Origin: Orthonyx spaldingii | Lineage: Eukaryota > Chordata > Aves > Passeriformes > Orthonychidae | Direction of reading: 5' to 3' | NCBI GenBank assembly: GCA_013397795.1 | Contig: VZTJ01001761.1 | Span: 436,749-500,748, forward strand | Length of the DNA stretch: 64,000 nucleotides | Shown: in pieces, positions 12,690 through 25,300 of the stretch | Layout of the letters: each line of letters begins with the position of its first letter | How positions within the stretch are numbered: the first letter of the stretch is position 1 | Program-made: the position numbers and the translations under genes | The notes under the pieces: generated by a model | Told to the model about the DNA's origin: nothing | The model's database searches: none | Seen by the model: the letters and a program-made list of their open reading frames with translations, nothing else

Positions 12690-13770
12690 TATAAAAGTGA
12701 TATTAACAGATTGCTGGGACCAGACGGTTTCACTGAAGAGCTCTGAGGGAACTCAGACTTGAAATTGCTGACCTATTCAGCACAATACCACAGCAGCTGT
12801 TGAAATGGCGAGGCACCACAGGAATGGAAGGTGGCAAATGTTACATTCATTCTTAAAGAGGGCTTTTAGAGGTCATCCAGAAACCTGTGGGCTGGGAAGC
12901 CGGGCAAGGCGAATTGACAGAAAGAATTAACGAAAAGCAGAATATCTGAAAGTGTGATAGAATGGGAAAGAGCAAAGTTTGTTGAGTGAGAGCTCAGGCA
13001 TTGCAAATCCATTCGTGTCAAGACCTGGGCAAGTTGACGTATTTGTAAAAGATCCAGCTGCAACCAGGTGGAGAGTAATCTCAGAAAAATGAATGGCAGG
13101 TTGATGAAATAACCTATGGAACTCACCAGCAGCAAGTAAAGAGTGAGGACTGTGAGAAACACCAACCCAAGCCATACAAAGACCATCAGGGGCACTAAAT
13201 TAACATCAGGCAGGAAGGAAACCTCAGTCAGTGCGTTTGCTGAAAACTCCAGCTCCATCCTCAACAGGTGTCAACAATGCGAAAAAAGAGCTTTAGGAAT
13301 GACTACAGAATTAAAAGAGAATGAGGATGTCTCCTTCTAGGAGATGCCTCAAACACAGGGTGTCCACTAAGGAGGATGTAGAAGAATCCATGAAGACACA
13401 GAAGAGATGATGTGGAAATTACAGCAGAGTCCTTCTTCTTGGCCACCTCAGCTGAGAAGGGATGTGAGAGAGATCCTTACAACTCAACATGAAAGTGTGA
13501 CCAGGAGATCATTATTTGTGTCTGCTGTCACAAGGGAAAGGCAGCACAACCCAATCTATTGGGCTGGAGGTCTAAGAAAAGTCTCCTAAGAAAAGGAAAT
13601 ACTTCTTTCACACAATGCAAAATTGAATTATGACACTTGTCACAGGATGCTGTGAAGACCAGAATTATAAAAGAATTCCAAAAGGTGTTAGCCAAGTTCT
13701 TGGAGGCTCGACCCATCTGCAGCTGTTAAACACAATGACCCAAATGCCAGTCAAAAATTCCCTTAACCAC
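12690..13770 (+). mobile_element. Ancient CR1/L3-type LINE with degraded reverse transcriptase
   Basis: Conceptual translation with stops and frameshifts shows reverse-transcriptase blocks of the CR1 clade: LGPDGFTEEL near 12716 and EWKVANVTFILKEG near 12822 (family form: EWKLANVTPIFKKG). Further on, 13603-13760 resembles the 3' region of ancient amniote CR1 (CTTTCACACAATGCAAAATT, then CACAGGATGCTGTGAAGACC). Neither end is sharp. It is dead and much older than the other CR1 copies here. The minus-strand ORF at 12866-13264 is its shadow. Confidence 0.65.
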
Positions 13771-16225
13771 AGTCTGCTCTCTACTGAGCTGGCAATATCA
13801 CAGAGGAATTGTGCTACGCTTGTCTTGTCCTTACACCCTTTACCTCAGAGTCTGCTGCTGGCATGAGCAGTCCAATTAGCTGGACCTTTGCTCTGAGCCA
13901 CTATCACTGCATAAGACCCATTACACATGACATAAGATATTTATTAGGAAATTGGAATTTATTGTAGGTAATGGTCAAGTTTGTTCACCCCACATGAAAG
14001 TTTTGTCTCTGGCAGGTGCTAATATCTGATGCCTTGGGAGAAAGGCATTTCTGTCCTAAAAATCTGTCATACCAGTCTGTACCAAAGACCAGCTCCTGCC
14101 TGATCTCCCACAGCTGCTCTGCTAAACCCATAAACCATGGCAGTGGATTACCTTTATCATTGATTTAACTGTCACCACTAAAAGTAGTTAGCAGTCCTGA
14201 AATAAGCCAGCAAGCACGTTTGAAGCAATGTCCTCCCGAGGCACATATTTCCTTTTATCAGTCTTAAATTAATTCTCCCTCATTGCGTGACGTGTGCCTT
14301 ATTCTCACTTTGCAGGATGAGCGAAAAGGAAGCACCGATCACTTTCCATCTCCTGCACCATAATTTCGTTCGCTCAACTGCTCTCCCTTCTGCCGCTTCC
14401 CCCTTCCAGCTGACACAGGCCAGGATTACACAACCACGGTTTTTGCCAGGAGGGATTCCTTTCCTCGCTGAGGTGTGGCTGCTGTGCTGGGCACAGTGAA
14501 GGAGAAGGTCGTGGGGATGAGTTATGGATCACCTGCAGGAGGAGAGGGGCAGGTGAGAATCCCTCTCTGCCGTGGCTGGACCACACTGGCACCAGAGCAC
14601 TCGGCTGGGTGTCTGTGCTCAGCCTGCTCACTGCAAAAACAGCCTGTGTTTTTCACTGCTACCAGTCTGGCATCTCCTACCAGCTCTAGGCATTTCCTTT
14701 CTGAAGAAAAAAACAACCAAGGTTTGATCATTCAGTTCTGGGGCCGTGCTAAACTTGCCAGCATCTGTTCCATCTGAAAGGTGGGGGAAAAACACCAACC
14801 CCAGACTCAGAAAGAAAGGGAAGGTACCAAGCTGTAATGTGAGAAATGAAGGCAAGAAAAACAGCATCTTGAGAGATGTTAAAGAGGAAAACAAACGCTG
14901 TGAACAGGAGCAGAGACAGATTTCAGAGGAAAGGAAGGAACACAGTGACTAAAGCACCAAGAGTAAAAACAGTGTACACATGGAAACTGAGCCCAGACTC
15001 CCAGGGTTTCTTTGTACTTGTTTTTCCCATTTCACAGAAATCATGATGCTGGTGGGATCCCTCTATACCCAAGGGTCAGTGATGTCAGTGGAAGTTGGTG
15101 GAGCTGCACTGACTTGTATCCATTAAGAAGTAACTTTCTCAAATTTCCCAGAATTACTGGATTTTAAAATAATGCCCTGAGAACCTAGCTGAAAACAACA
15201 GTTGGGATTATCCTTAAACCAGGTCATACTTAAACCTAATTAAAGACAATTTAAAAAGCACCCATTGTTTTTTAAAAGTTGCAAAATTCCTAACTTTGGA
15301 TGGTCACATTGAAAACACAACCCTGGAAAAACATGTGCATGGCACTTTTCTACCAGTTCAGGAGTCACAGCAAATGCACAAAGAGCTCCACAAATTCCAG
15401 CTCAGCAAACAACTACTTCAGAAAGCAAAATAAGTAAATATTATCTCTGTTTCTCCCCAAGTTTCTGTTTAACTTTTTGGATTTATCTTTCCATCACTCT
15501 CCCTTTCCTTCAAAATGTGATAGGTGGATTTTAAAATAAAAACATCAGAATTAAAAAGAAAAAAAACCTTTGATCCATAATTTCTTTTTAAAAAACACCA
15601 TTGTTTGTTGTTTGATTGGTGGTTTTTTGGTGTTGGGTTTTTCTTGGTTTTTTTTTGAGTGTTTGTCAGGTCAAACTAGAGCTTGTCAATATTTAGGGGC
15701 CCCTTTGCAGACGAAACCCCTCCTTGCTGTCATTGTGACTGCACGAGCTGAATAAAAAGCCTTCTCAGTATTTTTTTAACTCTCACGTTCTATTATACAA
15801 GAGAAAATCCACTCTCCCCCTTGCATCCCTCCCTCCCCTTCCTCCCCTTTGCTCTCTTTCAGGAACTGCCTTAATCTGGCTGGGGCTGCCTGAGATGAAG
15901 GTGACACGGAGGCAGTGCCCATCTGGTGACACTCAGCCACGCCGGGCCACCCTCACTGCCCAGACCTCTGCTACTGCTGGATTTTATAACCCGATTACCA
16001 CAGACTTGGGTTAAATTCAGACAGATTGCCTACCAGCAAAAGGCTCAATATCCCATTATCAGATTTGTGAGCCCGCCATCCCTCTTCATTTAGGATGTAA
16101 TAGAAAGTGTCAGTAATGTCCTACGGACTTTGGCTTGAAAATGAGTCTTGACTATGCAAGTCATATGTGCATTAGGTGAAGATACTCCACAGAATCACAC
16201 GCAGGACAACAATTTTAAAACATTT

Positions 16226-16231
16226 TTTATT
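16226..16231 (-). terminator. Distal SIK1 polyadenylation signal AATAAA
   Basis: AATAAA on the minus strand, followed 15-45 nt downstream by a GT-rich stretch (TTGTTGTCC, then GCGTGTGATTCTGTGG). This is the usual layout of a cleavage site, with cleavage expected near 16205-16215. Confidence 0.6.
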
Positions 16232-17518
16232 TAAATATTAAATAAAACACATCAACTAATCATTTTGGTGTACACCTCTCATTTTAACATAAGAAATAAA
16301 ATGATTGTTCAGTCATGATAAAAAATAAACTATACATCTCAATTAAACCAATCACGTAGTGTCTTTAAATACCCTATTGCATTGCAGTCTGCAGAACAGC
16401 ACTGTCAAGATATCTACAAAAAAACCCCAGACTTTTAAAATGACCTCTTCTGCTCCAGCAATAATTCCAAAGAGGTTCTACAGCAATTGGAAAAGAAAAA
16501 AAAAATACTATGAAAGTAAAGTGCTTGTCATTGCTCAGGACAGGAAACAAAAGAATCTGTGGCCTTTAGATCCATGGCATTAAACAAAACACAAATTGAG
16601 GAGGAAACTCTGTGGTTTAAGTACAATGTGCTACCCCTCACAAAACTGAAGGCCAAGTTGCTGCTTTGTGACAAGCTGGCTTCTTCTTGCCCTCCTCTCC
16701 AATCATCCCCATGTAATCTCTTTTTTGGGTTGGGTTTTTTGGGGGGATTATTTGTTTTTGTTTTCTTTTAAACCCACACTACAAATGAGCATGAGACTTT
16801 GGTGTTTTCTCTGCTGCAAGGCACCACTCATTAACAGGAGTTCAACTCAGAGCAATTTTCTGTCACTTTGAAGCTTCCAGACCATGGAGCAGCAGTGGCA
16901 AGCTGGAGATGCACCAATACAGAGACACAGATACAACACACAGATAAAGAGGTCGTTTATGGAGAGCCACAGACAGAGCCACGTGACATCTTCAACCCTT
17001 CCTACTTCCACCAATTAACCTGGTCAATCTTTGGCTTTTTTCTTTTTTTTTTTCTCCTTAAAAAAAAACAAAACAACCCAACTAAACAAACCAAACGAAA
17101 AAGAAAACCCAAAAAAAACCATCCCAAAACAGGTCTCTATATTATTTGCAAATGTGTAATACTGCAGGTTGCATGAAGCCAAGGTAACTTGAAGGCACCC
17201 TGTGTCACACTAGGGAGAGATGGGTCCTTTAAGCATTTAGACAGAATGCAGCTACGCTCTGACACTCGGATGGCAGCTCCCAGCCAAGCTGTCTCACTGT
17301 CTGCTCACCTGCTTCCGAAGTTTGCATGCACTCCCCAACTTGTGTCTGTAGGAGCACAGCCTGTCCTCCCCTTTATAACTCAGCACAACCTCTGCTGACA
17401 CCAACAGAAGTCATGGTCTGCCTCAGGAGGGGAGTTGGGGTTTATACCAGAAACACAACAGAAGCATATTACAAAATATAAAAAATAACTAGTGTTAGAT
17501 AGTTTTCTGCTTCCTATT

Positions 17519-17526
17519 TATATACA
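17519..17526 (-). promoter_or_regulatory. Candidate Pumilio site in SIK1 3' UTR
   Basis: The minus strand reads TGTATATA, matching the Pumilio consensus TGTANATA, directly after an overlapping TGTATATG. It lies in the AT-rich part of the 3' UTR. Eight-base motifs occur by chance, so this is only a candidate. Confidence 0.3.
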
Positions 17527-18366
17527 TATACAGCATTAAAAACCATACGAAAAAACACCTATCTAATCCAAAACCTTGTTTTGCTAATATGCCAAAAAAC
17601 AAACCAACCAAAAACAAACACCCAAAGATTGTGCTGTTTTACTCACTTTTAATACAGTTTTGTTCAGAAAAAGCTGTACTCCGTTAGAGTAGAATTCTGT
17701 TCTAGCCTATTCCTTTTGTCTTTGTCAGTATATAATTATAACCTCAATATTGCACATTTCCCCAAGAGTCAGTTCTGTTTGGACCCTGATAATGAAATGC
17801 ATAAAAACATAATTAGCAGCGGAAATAACAATGTGCAGCACTAAGAAATACCTCTCAGGCAACTTTGTAGGCAACCTCCAGGAGGGCTTTTTAAAAAGAA
17901 AACCCTTCCCATCGCCCCACAGGAGCTGCTGCTTCCCTCCTCAGTGCCTCGGCAAGAATATGAACAAACTTAGAGTTTATAAAAAGATTCCTAAAGATTA
18001 CCCAGACCAACAAAATACAGGCATGTGTGCACCTATGTGTGTACACACACACCACTCCCAAACAAACATCCCTGCAAAAGACCAGGCGTTATGCAATTTG
18101 GATCCTGATTATCAAGGGATACATTTCCAATAGTTACTGCTTCTGTGCTAATTAGAAGGGCATGCTAAGCTTTTCCAGCTGATGTATCAAGCAAGAAGTT
18201 CACAGTTTTCATTCAAAGTCTGTGTATCTGGGAGGTGTGGAATGGGGATGTTGGTTCCTTTAAATAAAATGAGTGTTAACAGGAGGGAAAAGGAAAAACA
18301 ACAAATGGCAATGCTTCCATTTTTGTCTCCTATGAATGCATAATGCTGCATGCCACTGGTTTTCTG

Positions 18367-18372
18367 TTTATT
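18367..18372 (-). terminator. Possible proximal SIK1 polyadenylation signal
   Basis: AATAAA on the minus strand about 520 nt after the stop. The downstream GT-rich context is weaker than at the distal site, so use is uncertain. Confidence 0.3.
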
Positions 18373-18619
18373 TTCTTTAAAAGAGGTAATCATCTTCACA
18401 AACCCATAAATGAATATTGTGAAAAAGGGAGGCTCTGGTCCCTTCTTTGAAAAGCCTCTCCCTGCTGTGTCACCACTACTGACAGCTGCTAATCTTGCAT
18501 AACAGCAGAGCTGTATTGGTCTGACTTGAGTACAGTACCGAAGAGTTCTTCCCCAACCACATCCCTCCCTGCCCCCACAAATGCCCCACCCATCTGCCCC
18601 ATCATTATTTTTTTCCTTT

Positions 18620-18670
18620 AAAAAAAAAAAAAAAAAAAAAAAANNNNNNNNNNNNNAAAAAAAAAAAAAA
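18620..18670. repeat. A homopolymer with 13 Ns, inside SIK1 3' UTR
   Basis: A-runs at 18620-18643 and 18657-18670 separated by Ns at 18644-18656. In the mRNA it would be a long U tract about 220 nt after the stop. Its true length is unresolved. Confidence 0.9.
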
Positions 18671-18892
18671 TTCAGTTTCTATTCGTATTTGTTCAGTGCA
18701 AGAATAGTAGAAGCAAAAAGACATACATATTGCTTGTTTCAGTCCTATAAAGTTGCCAGCTTTCTGAGCCAGACAGCCTCTTCACATATTTCAAAATTTA
18801 TTGCTTCTGAGAGTCACTCATCCCCACGCTGCCAGCCAGCCACGGAACAGTGGTGAAAGTTCCCCGCAACCAGAGCAGCCCTGAAGCAGCTC

Positions 18893-19319
18893 TCACTTGA
18901 CCAGGACAAACTTGCCCAGCTGGCTGGAAGTCAGGTCCTCCATCTCGCAGTCCCCGTGCTGCAGGGCGACGGCGTCGTAGCTCGGGGAGGGCACGGAGAA
19001 ACTCTGCTGCTGCGAGAGGGTGGCGGCGAGCGGGGCCACGCTGCTGCTGCCGCTGATGTACAGGTGAGTGTCCAGCAGGTGAGCGGCCGACGACACCGGG
19101 GACACGCTCACGCCCAAGAAATGAGGTTGCAGCAGTTGGCTGCTGCCAGCAAAGGCCAGCTCGAACGAGTTCTCTCTTTGCAGCTCTGACAGCAGGATGG
19201 AGTTGGAGGCTTTGCAGGTGCCCGGCCCGTCAGAGGAGGGGATGCTGCTTGCTGCAGGTGTCTGGGAAGCCTGGGGACAAGCTGTTTGGAGTAGTTGGTG
19301 ATGCTGGAACTGGAGCATT
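18893..19319 (-). CDS. SIK1: SIK1 coding exon 13, C-terminus (residues 660-801) and stop
   Basis: Begins by completing R660, then MLQFQHHQLLQTACPQ. It contains AHLLDTHLYISGSSS, matching human AQLLDTHLHI, and ends GDCEMEDL...LGKFVLVK with TGA at 18895-18893. The last exon is CpG-rich. This is the least conserved part of the protein apart from the closing motif. The acceptor is TTGTCCAG. Confidence 0.94.
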
Positions 19320-22300
19320 CTGGACAAAATCCAAGAGGGAATAAGTTAATTTACACTGCTAGGACAATTTCATGTTTTTCTTCTTCCCTTCTTGCCCCTA
19401 ACCCTGACCATAACTTTCCCCTTTGTTTCCTTCTCTCTATCAAATCTCTCCTCACCCAGCCAGTACAATCAGAGCAAGCTGCCCATGCCAGGCTTTTCCT
19501 CATTCTGTACAGGGCAACTATCACAACCAAGTTTATCTGGTCACGATTTGGCCACCTAATAATAGATGTTCTAGAGACAATGCGTGCAGATAAACCGGAA
19601 GCTCAATTTTCCATCTTGCTTCTCTGGGAATGAAGAGGTGCCACAACACATGACATTTGAGGCCACTGGAACTGTGCCTCCTTTGTGGGCTGTAACTTTT
19701 CCAAATTACAAGGTCTCGTTTCCTTGCCATGGGAAAATTACAGGAGGAGGCAGAGGAGGAAAGAAATCATTCCCAAAACTAACAAAGAAAAACACAGCTT
19801 GCAGCAGGGAGAAGCAATGTTTTCCCCCACACTACCAAACCGCTTCTCAATTCAGCAACCTCCAGATATTTGGACATTGAGATTTTTGAGTGGAATTGCA
19901 CGTCCTGTGTTACGTGTGCCAGGGCAGGAAGCCACAAAGGAAGCCAAGCAGTTTACCCACTGCCACACAGCAAAGATGGAGGACAGGAACCCCCAGCGAC
20001 CAAACCCCCAACCTCTTTTGCTATGTTTACCCATCCTTGCTTACCCCTAGCCCAAGGTCAACCCAATGAGAAGACAGCAAAGCTCCTCCCTCACCTCTGC
20101 TGCTGCAGAACCTCCTCCAGGAGGCTTCTCCCCTCTCTGCTGCTCCCACTGCTGCTGTACATGCAGGTGTTGGGCTGCGTGTGCTGGAAAGGGCTCATGG
20201 CACTCCTGGCTGCCCGAGAGGAGGAGGAGGACTGACACACCTGCCGAGCAAAGCCTTTGATTTTATTCAAGCCGAGAAACCCCTTGGCTCGAGCGTTCTT
20301 CCGCAGCTGCTGCCTAAAAGCCTTCAAGCCTGTGGGACACGAGGAAAAGAAATGCACTTTAATCCTCCTCCTGTAGCGTTTGCCTGCAGCACAGATCAGC
20401 CTTTCTGGGCACTGCCTTCCTGGGTGGGAGAACAGGGCTAGAAGAGACTCCACGTTCACCCTCTGCCTGGTGGCCAGAGCAGGATTGAGGTAATGGAACA
20501 GGGACTGGGACAGCTGCGCCCTTGTGCAGATGGACATGCACAGCAAAGGAAGAGCCTGAGAGAAACCATGACGTTGTGCACTCCATATTTTAGGAGGAAG
20601 GCGGAGCCTGCCATCCCACTCATGGCAGCAGAAATATCTCCATGGGCAGGCTGAATCAGTGTCTGAGAACCTTTCCTCCAGGCACCTTCCTCAGGGCATC
20701 CCACCCTCCCTCAGGGCCCGGGAACACAAGAGGCAGAATACCCAGGTGTCCAGCCTCAGTGTAACATTAACAGGGGCAGCAAGTCTCCCTGCACCCTGCC
20801 CTTTCCCAGCAGCTGCTGGGAGGGTGCAGTGCCTCACTAGCACAGGCAGGAAGACATTACCTTGAGTTAATGAGGTATCAGATGCTCGCCTTCCTTCTTG
20901 GAAGCTGACAGGCAGGAGAGAAGCACCTCCCATGCAGCCCTGGGCTTGTAACACGGGAGCGTCAGACTGGGAAGCGAGGAAAGGCGACGTCACCCTCGCT
21001 GTGGCTGGGCTCCCCGTCATTACTTGACCTGCCAAACAGCTGCTCAGGGCCACTGAGCTGTCATTTGAAGATGAAGTAAGGCAGCTGTCTGAACTAGTTC
21101 CCTCTGTGGGGCTGGCAGAGGAGGAAATGACTATACCTATGGAGGGGAAGGAAGGAGAGAAAGAACATTCCCAAGATGAGTACAGGAAGGGACAAACATG
21201 ACATCAGAGCCTTCTGCCCACCTACACTGGCACTAATAAACAGCCTCGAGCTGGAGAGGTGTCCAGCAACTCGTGCTGTCCCAGGGCTGGACTCCAGCAA
21301 GGGGTCATCAACAAATAATCTCAGTCTGGGCTCCTGTCCAGCTGGCAGGGCTCTGCCAGCAACGCCAGCATCACCAGGCTGTGCTGGATCAGGCACACAG
21401 CGTTTCTTTAACACAACCAGGATTACTGCTTTGTGAACAGTTGTGCTTATTTGGTTGCTTCACAGGGTCTGGGTATGGACCAAACACGATTAGTGAGGAG
21501 TTTTTTGTTAAATTCAGGCACACTCTCCTTCCCCAGTACAACAGCAGAAGCAAGCAGACCAGGTTTGTGTCCTGCTTGTGATAACACTCTCCTCTGAAGA
21601 GATCTAGATAAAATACAACAAAACAACTTCTCTTCCCTAAGGACCCTGCTTATCTGTAGGAGGGCAGAGCACAGACCTCTTTTCTAGGCTTTCCTACCCC
21701 AGTCAAGGTAAAATCATTCTCTCTTGTCATTTGGGCTCTATGGCACTCCCTCTCTGCTCTCTTCCTCTACCTGCAGACACCCTTCATCGCTCCCAGACTT
21801 ACTTACATGGAGGGACGTGCTGATAGAAATGGGTGGTCACTTCAGCCAGCGTGTGCCTCCTGCTGGTGTTGCTAGGGATGCAGATGGGGTGGTCATAGGC
21901 CTTAATTTCATCTTCCAGCTCCTTCTCTTGCCTCACTTCCTCACTAATGGTGGTCTCCAGCAGGCTGTTCGGGGAGATGGAGCGGTTCCGGAAGAGCCCG
22001 TTGAAGTTGGTATCCACAGGGAAGAACACAGGCTGGAAAACATGCCAGATCACAGACTTCAGCATCTTTTGCTTATTTCTGCACTGCCTTTTAATACTCC
22101 CCACAATTCTGCGGCATGTCTTCAGTAGGAATGTTGTTTGAGAGGCTGTGGTGACCCCATGCCCAAATGCCAAACAAAACATAGGAGGGAGAGAACAACG
22201 GTCACAAGCCCCATTGTTTTGGATTGGCAGAACAATGGAAAAAAGGAGCAACACAGAGTTTAGCTGGGAACACCAACCTGTAATGGATTGCTTATGTCAC

Positions 22301-25300
22301 AGTCCATTTCTGCCTGCAAGGATGGCTGAATCAGGCTCTGAGGTTGCTGGTAAAGCAGAGATGATCGCAGGGTTTCACTAGTGAGATTGTCCTGAGGCAT
22401 CTGCAGAGAGAGAGATGCACAGAAGCTGTCACGTAAACTGCAGTTCCATGAGAGTTTTGAGATACTGGAGGCTCACAGAATTTCAGAGCCACCTTCCCTG
22501 CAAGCTTTCTCCTCATGCTTTCTATGAAAATGAGAAAAGCTAATCCATCAATGCCAACACAAACACGGAACTCCTCCTCTTAGTTAGGCAATTTAACTGG
22601 AAGTGCAATTTGCAAAGGCACCCAAACCACACTTTAGAAGGGGTGGGGGCGAGGAAAATAAAAAGAATGTCAGAAAAACACATTAAGTGACTCATGGAGT
22701 ACTTCTGAGGAACCTACAGGATGTGCAACAAAGAAGCATAACCAAGCCATGCCTAAGAGGGCAGATTTTCACGAGAAGTCTAATCTTGTGGCTCATTATT
22801 GACCTGCACTGGAGGCAGACTCTTCTTTGGACCATGACCCACGGACACTTCTTAGGAAACAGGGCATTAATATTCACTCAGCTTCCTGCTGAAGAGCAGC
22901 AGGCTGTGCCCTGTCAGAGGGCACCGCTGCCAGAACTGGTTTGCAGAAGCCTGAAAGGAGACCCAGAGGAGCCTCTCCTCACCTCAGCGTTGGTGATCTC
23001 GGCGCTGCGGGGCCGCGGCTGCCGGCCGGCTGCCGGCCGAGCCGACACCTGGCTGCTCCGGTACTCCTTGAGGCGCTCCAGGAGCAGGTAGTAAATCGCA
23101 GCAAAGTGGTTGTAGCTGCTGTTCTGCAGAGACTGGAAGACATTGGAAGGGCCTTTTGAGTTGCAGGTAACTCAGGGTATAAGCAGCCAACACTCATCAC
23201 TAAGGGCTCAGAGTAGCATACTCAAAAAAATAAGCAAAATCCAGAAGGGCAGTGAAGATTTTATGCTGTGACACCAGGTCAAGGCCAGTCACTGAATGAC
23301 ACATGACTGCACCACTGGCATTCTGGTAACCACTGAAGATGTATCTGAAGGGCAAGAACTCACCTCTACAGTCCTCTGCCTGTCGATGCCAAGGGTTTGC
23401 ATGATCCCAAGGACCTGCTCGTTGTAGTCGCCCAGGTTGGAGTTGTAGTTTTGCATGGAGAAGGACAAGGACTGCTGCTGCTGAAGGGAGGGGTCAGCCT
23501 GCATCCACTTGTGCTGCTTGATCTGGGAGATGGTTATCCGCTTGGTTGGGTCCACAACCAGCATCCGTCGGATTAGTGTTTCACAGTCTGGGTGACAAAC
23601 ACAAACTCGTGAGCAAGGGGTAAAAATAACAGTCCAGCCCCAGGTCACTGCTAAGAACACTTCCCAGCAACAGGGTAAGATGCCTATGAAAACAGGAATT
23701 TAAAGTCTGGGAGCAGCTGATGTCTGATCTGACTATCAGATATTCCAGACAGCACAAGAGATGTCCACATACATATCACAAAAACAACATCTCACTGCAG
23801 GAAATGAAGCTGCACTGGTGGCCTTGCACCTTGTACAAGAGCTGGTTTTGAGAGGATGCAGGTGTAATGGTGTTACATCTGCATAAAACAGGTCAGAACT
23901 TAGTAGACAACTCCATCACATACAACTTCCTGGTCCATATACACTGCTTATTTACTTATAACCAGGAAATAAAGCTGTTCATGGCTATAACTGATAAAAC
24001 TTCAGACTTCAGCAGATAATCTCCACGTGACAACAGAGGCACGTTCACTTGGTTTTGAATCCCAATCAGAGAGGTGATAACATCCTTGAGTTTCATGTTT
24101 CCCATCAGACTGTTGGAGTTCTCATGAAACACTGCTAAGTCCCCCTGTTTCTGCTCTCCTTGGCAGCACAGCCACACTGCAATACACTCCTTCTGCATAG
24201 CTAAAATATCTTAGGAGAACTACACCCATCTCAGCATTGCAGGCTAGTCTCATTAAAACCCTGTTTCCTCTCTTTTCTGAGTGATTATTTCTGCAGCTAG
24301 GGTGTCAAGTATTTTTGTAATCCATAGGGATATTCTAAGAAAGGAAACCACAGCCTTTTTGACGCACCATAAAGCAGATCCCAGAAAAGAAAACGTGTTC
24401 TGCCCTACAGAAACTCCTGGATACACAAAGACAAAATAACTGCCAGCTTTACAAACAGGACAGCTGTTCCTTTATAGCACCTGTGCTAACATTAAGGATC
24501 TGAAAAAAAAAGCACCTTCGGACATGAAGTACGGGATGCGGAACCGCCCCTCCAGCACTCTTTGCCTCAGGGTTGGCAAATTGGGTCCATCAAAAGGCAG
24601 AGAACCACAGACAAGGACGTACAGGACCACCCCCAGGCTCTGCCAATAGAAAACAGCACAGCACATGAGTGACTCCAGGAAAAACAGTGATTCTGAAGGC
24701 CCACAGACCCTCACAAAGTGTGCAATGCAGTTTCTGAGGAAGAGCAAGCTCACCCATATATCAAGGTGAGGTCCTTCATATTCTTTGCCTTCAAAAACTT
24801 CTGGAGCTGCATAGGGTGGGCTTCCACACCAAGTGGAGAGCGGCTCTCCCGACTTGTAGAAGTTTCCAAAGCCAAAGTCTGAAATAAAGGTGAAAATCTG
24901 GAGTAAGACAACCCTCAAACACATACTAATATTTCAGAAGTAGCAGAAAATGGAGAGAAAGGAACAGATGTGTTGCTTTGTTTTCTGCCCATTCATTTAA
25001 GCTATTCCCTTCTGTTCACAAAATCTGTTCTGAGAAATATCTGTAACTACTGTTTTATTTTCAGTTACACAAACACAAATACATTTACAGGATCATCCTA
25101 GGGAAACCCAATGTCTAAACAACATGCCTGATGCTCTTGATAAAGTGACCTCCTGTTTCCTATTACCTGCTAATTTGATATTCATGTTGGCATCAAGCAG
25201 GAGGTTCTCTGTCTTGAGATCCCTGTGCACGATGTGGTGGCTGTGACAATATTCCACCGCTGAGAGAATCTGCCAGAACTTCTTCCGCGCTTCGCTCTCG

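Larger units (their letters stand above)
1..16204. other. Left flank: intergenic region beyond SIK1 3' end
   Basis: No supported gene. Apart from the separately listed repeats and the CpG block at 1300-1620, I see nothing in 613-1299, 1621-2324, 2391-5517, 5613-6792, 6889-7564, 7786-12689 and 13771-16204. The exceptions are A/T runs (for example 1671-1700) and chance ORFs. The longest of those, 4231-4932 minus, has no family resemblance. In human, CRYAA lies on this side of SIK1, but no crystallin exon is seen here. Confidence 0.7.
16205..18892 (-). other. SIK1: SIK1 3' UTR (inferred)
   Basis: About 2.7 kb between the stop codon and a distal poly(A) signal. It is AT-rich, has no sustained ORF, and contains two further AATAAA hexamers (minus strand) at 18802-18797 and 18372-18367 that could give shorter isoforms. 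An A-run at 18620-18670 is broken by 13 Ns. The block 17460-17780 is unusually AT-rich and may be a conserved regulatory portion. The extent is inference from the signals; no transcript evidence is available here. Confidence 0.65.

Noticed and set aside
12866..13264. 132-codon hydrophobic minus-strand ORF that looks like a membrane protein
   Set aside because: It is the antisense of the degraded CR1 reverse-transcriptase region, which explains its hydrophobic bias.
20041..20260. Plus-strand ORFs overlapping SIK1 exon 12, and similar ones over exons 8, 11 and 13
   Set aside because: Antisense shadows of the true SIK1 exons, which join in phase with GT-AG sites.
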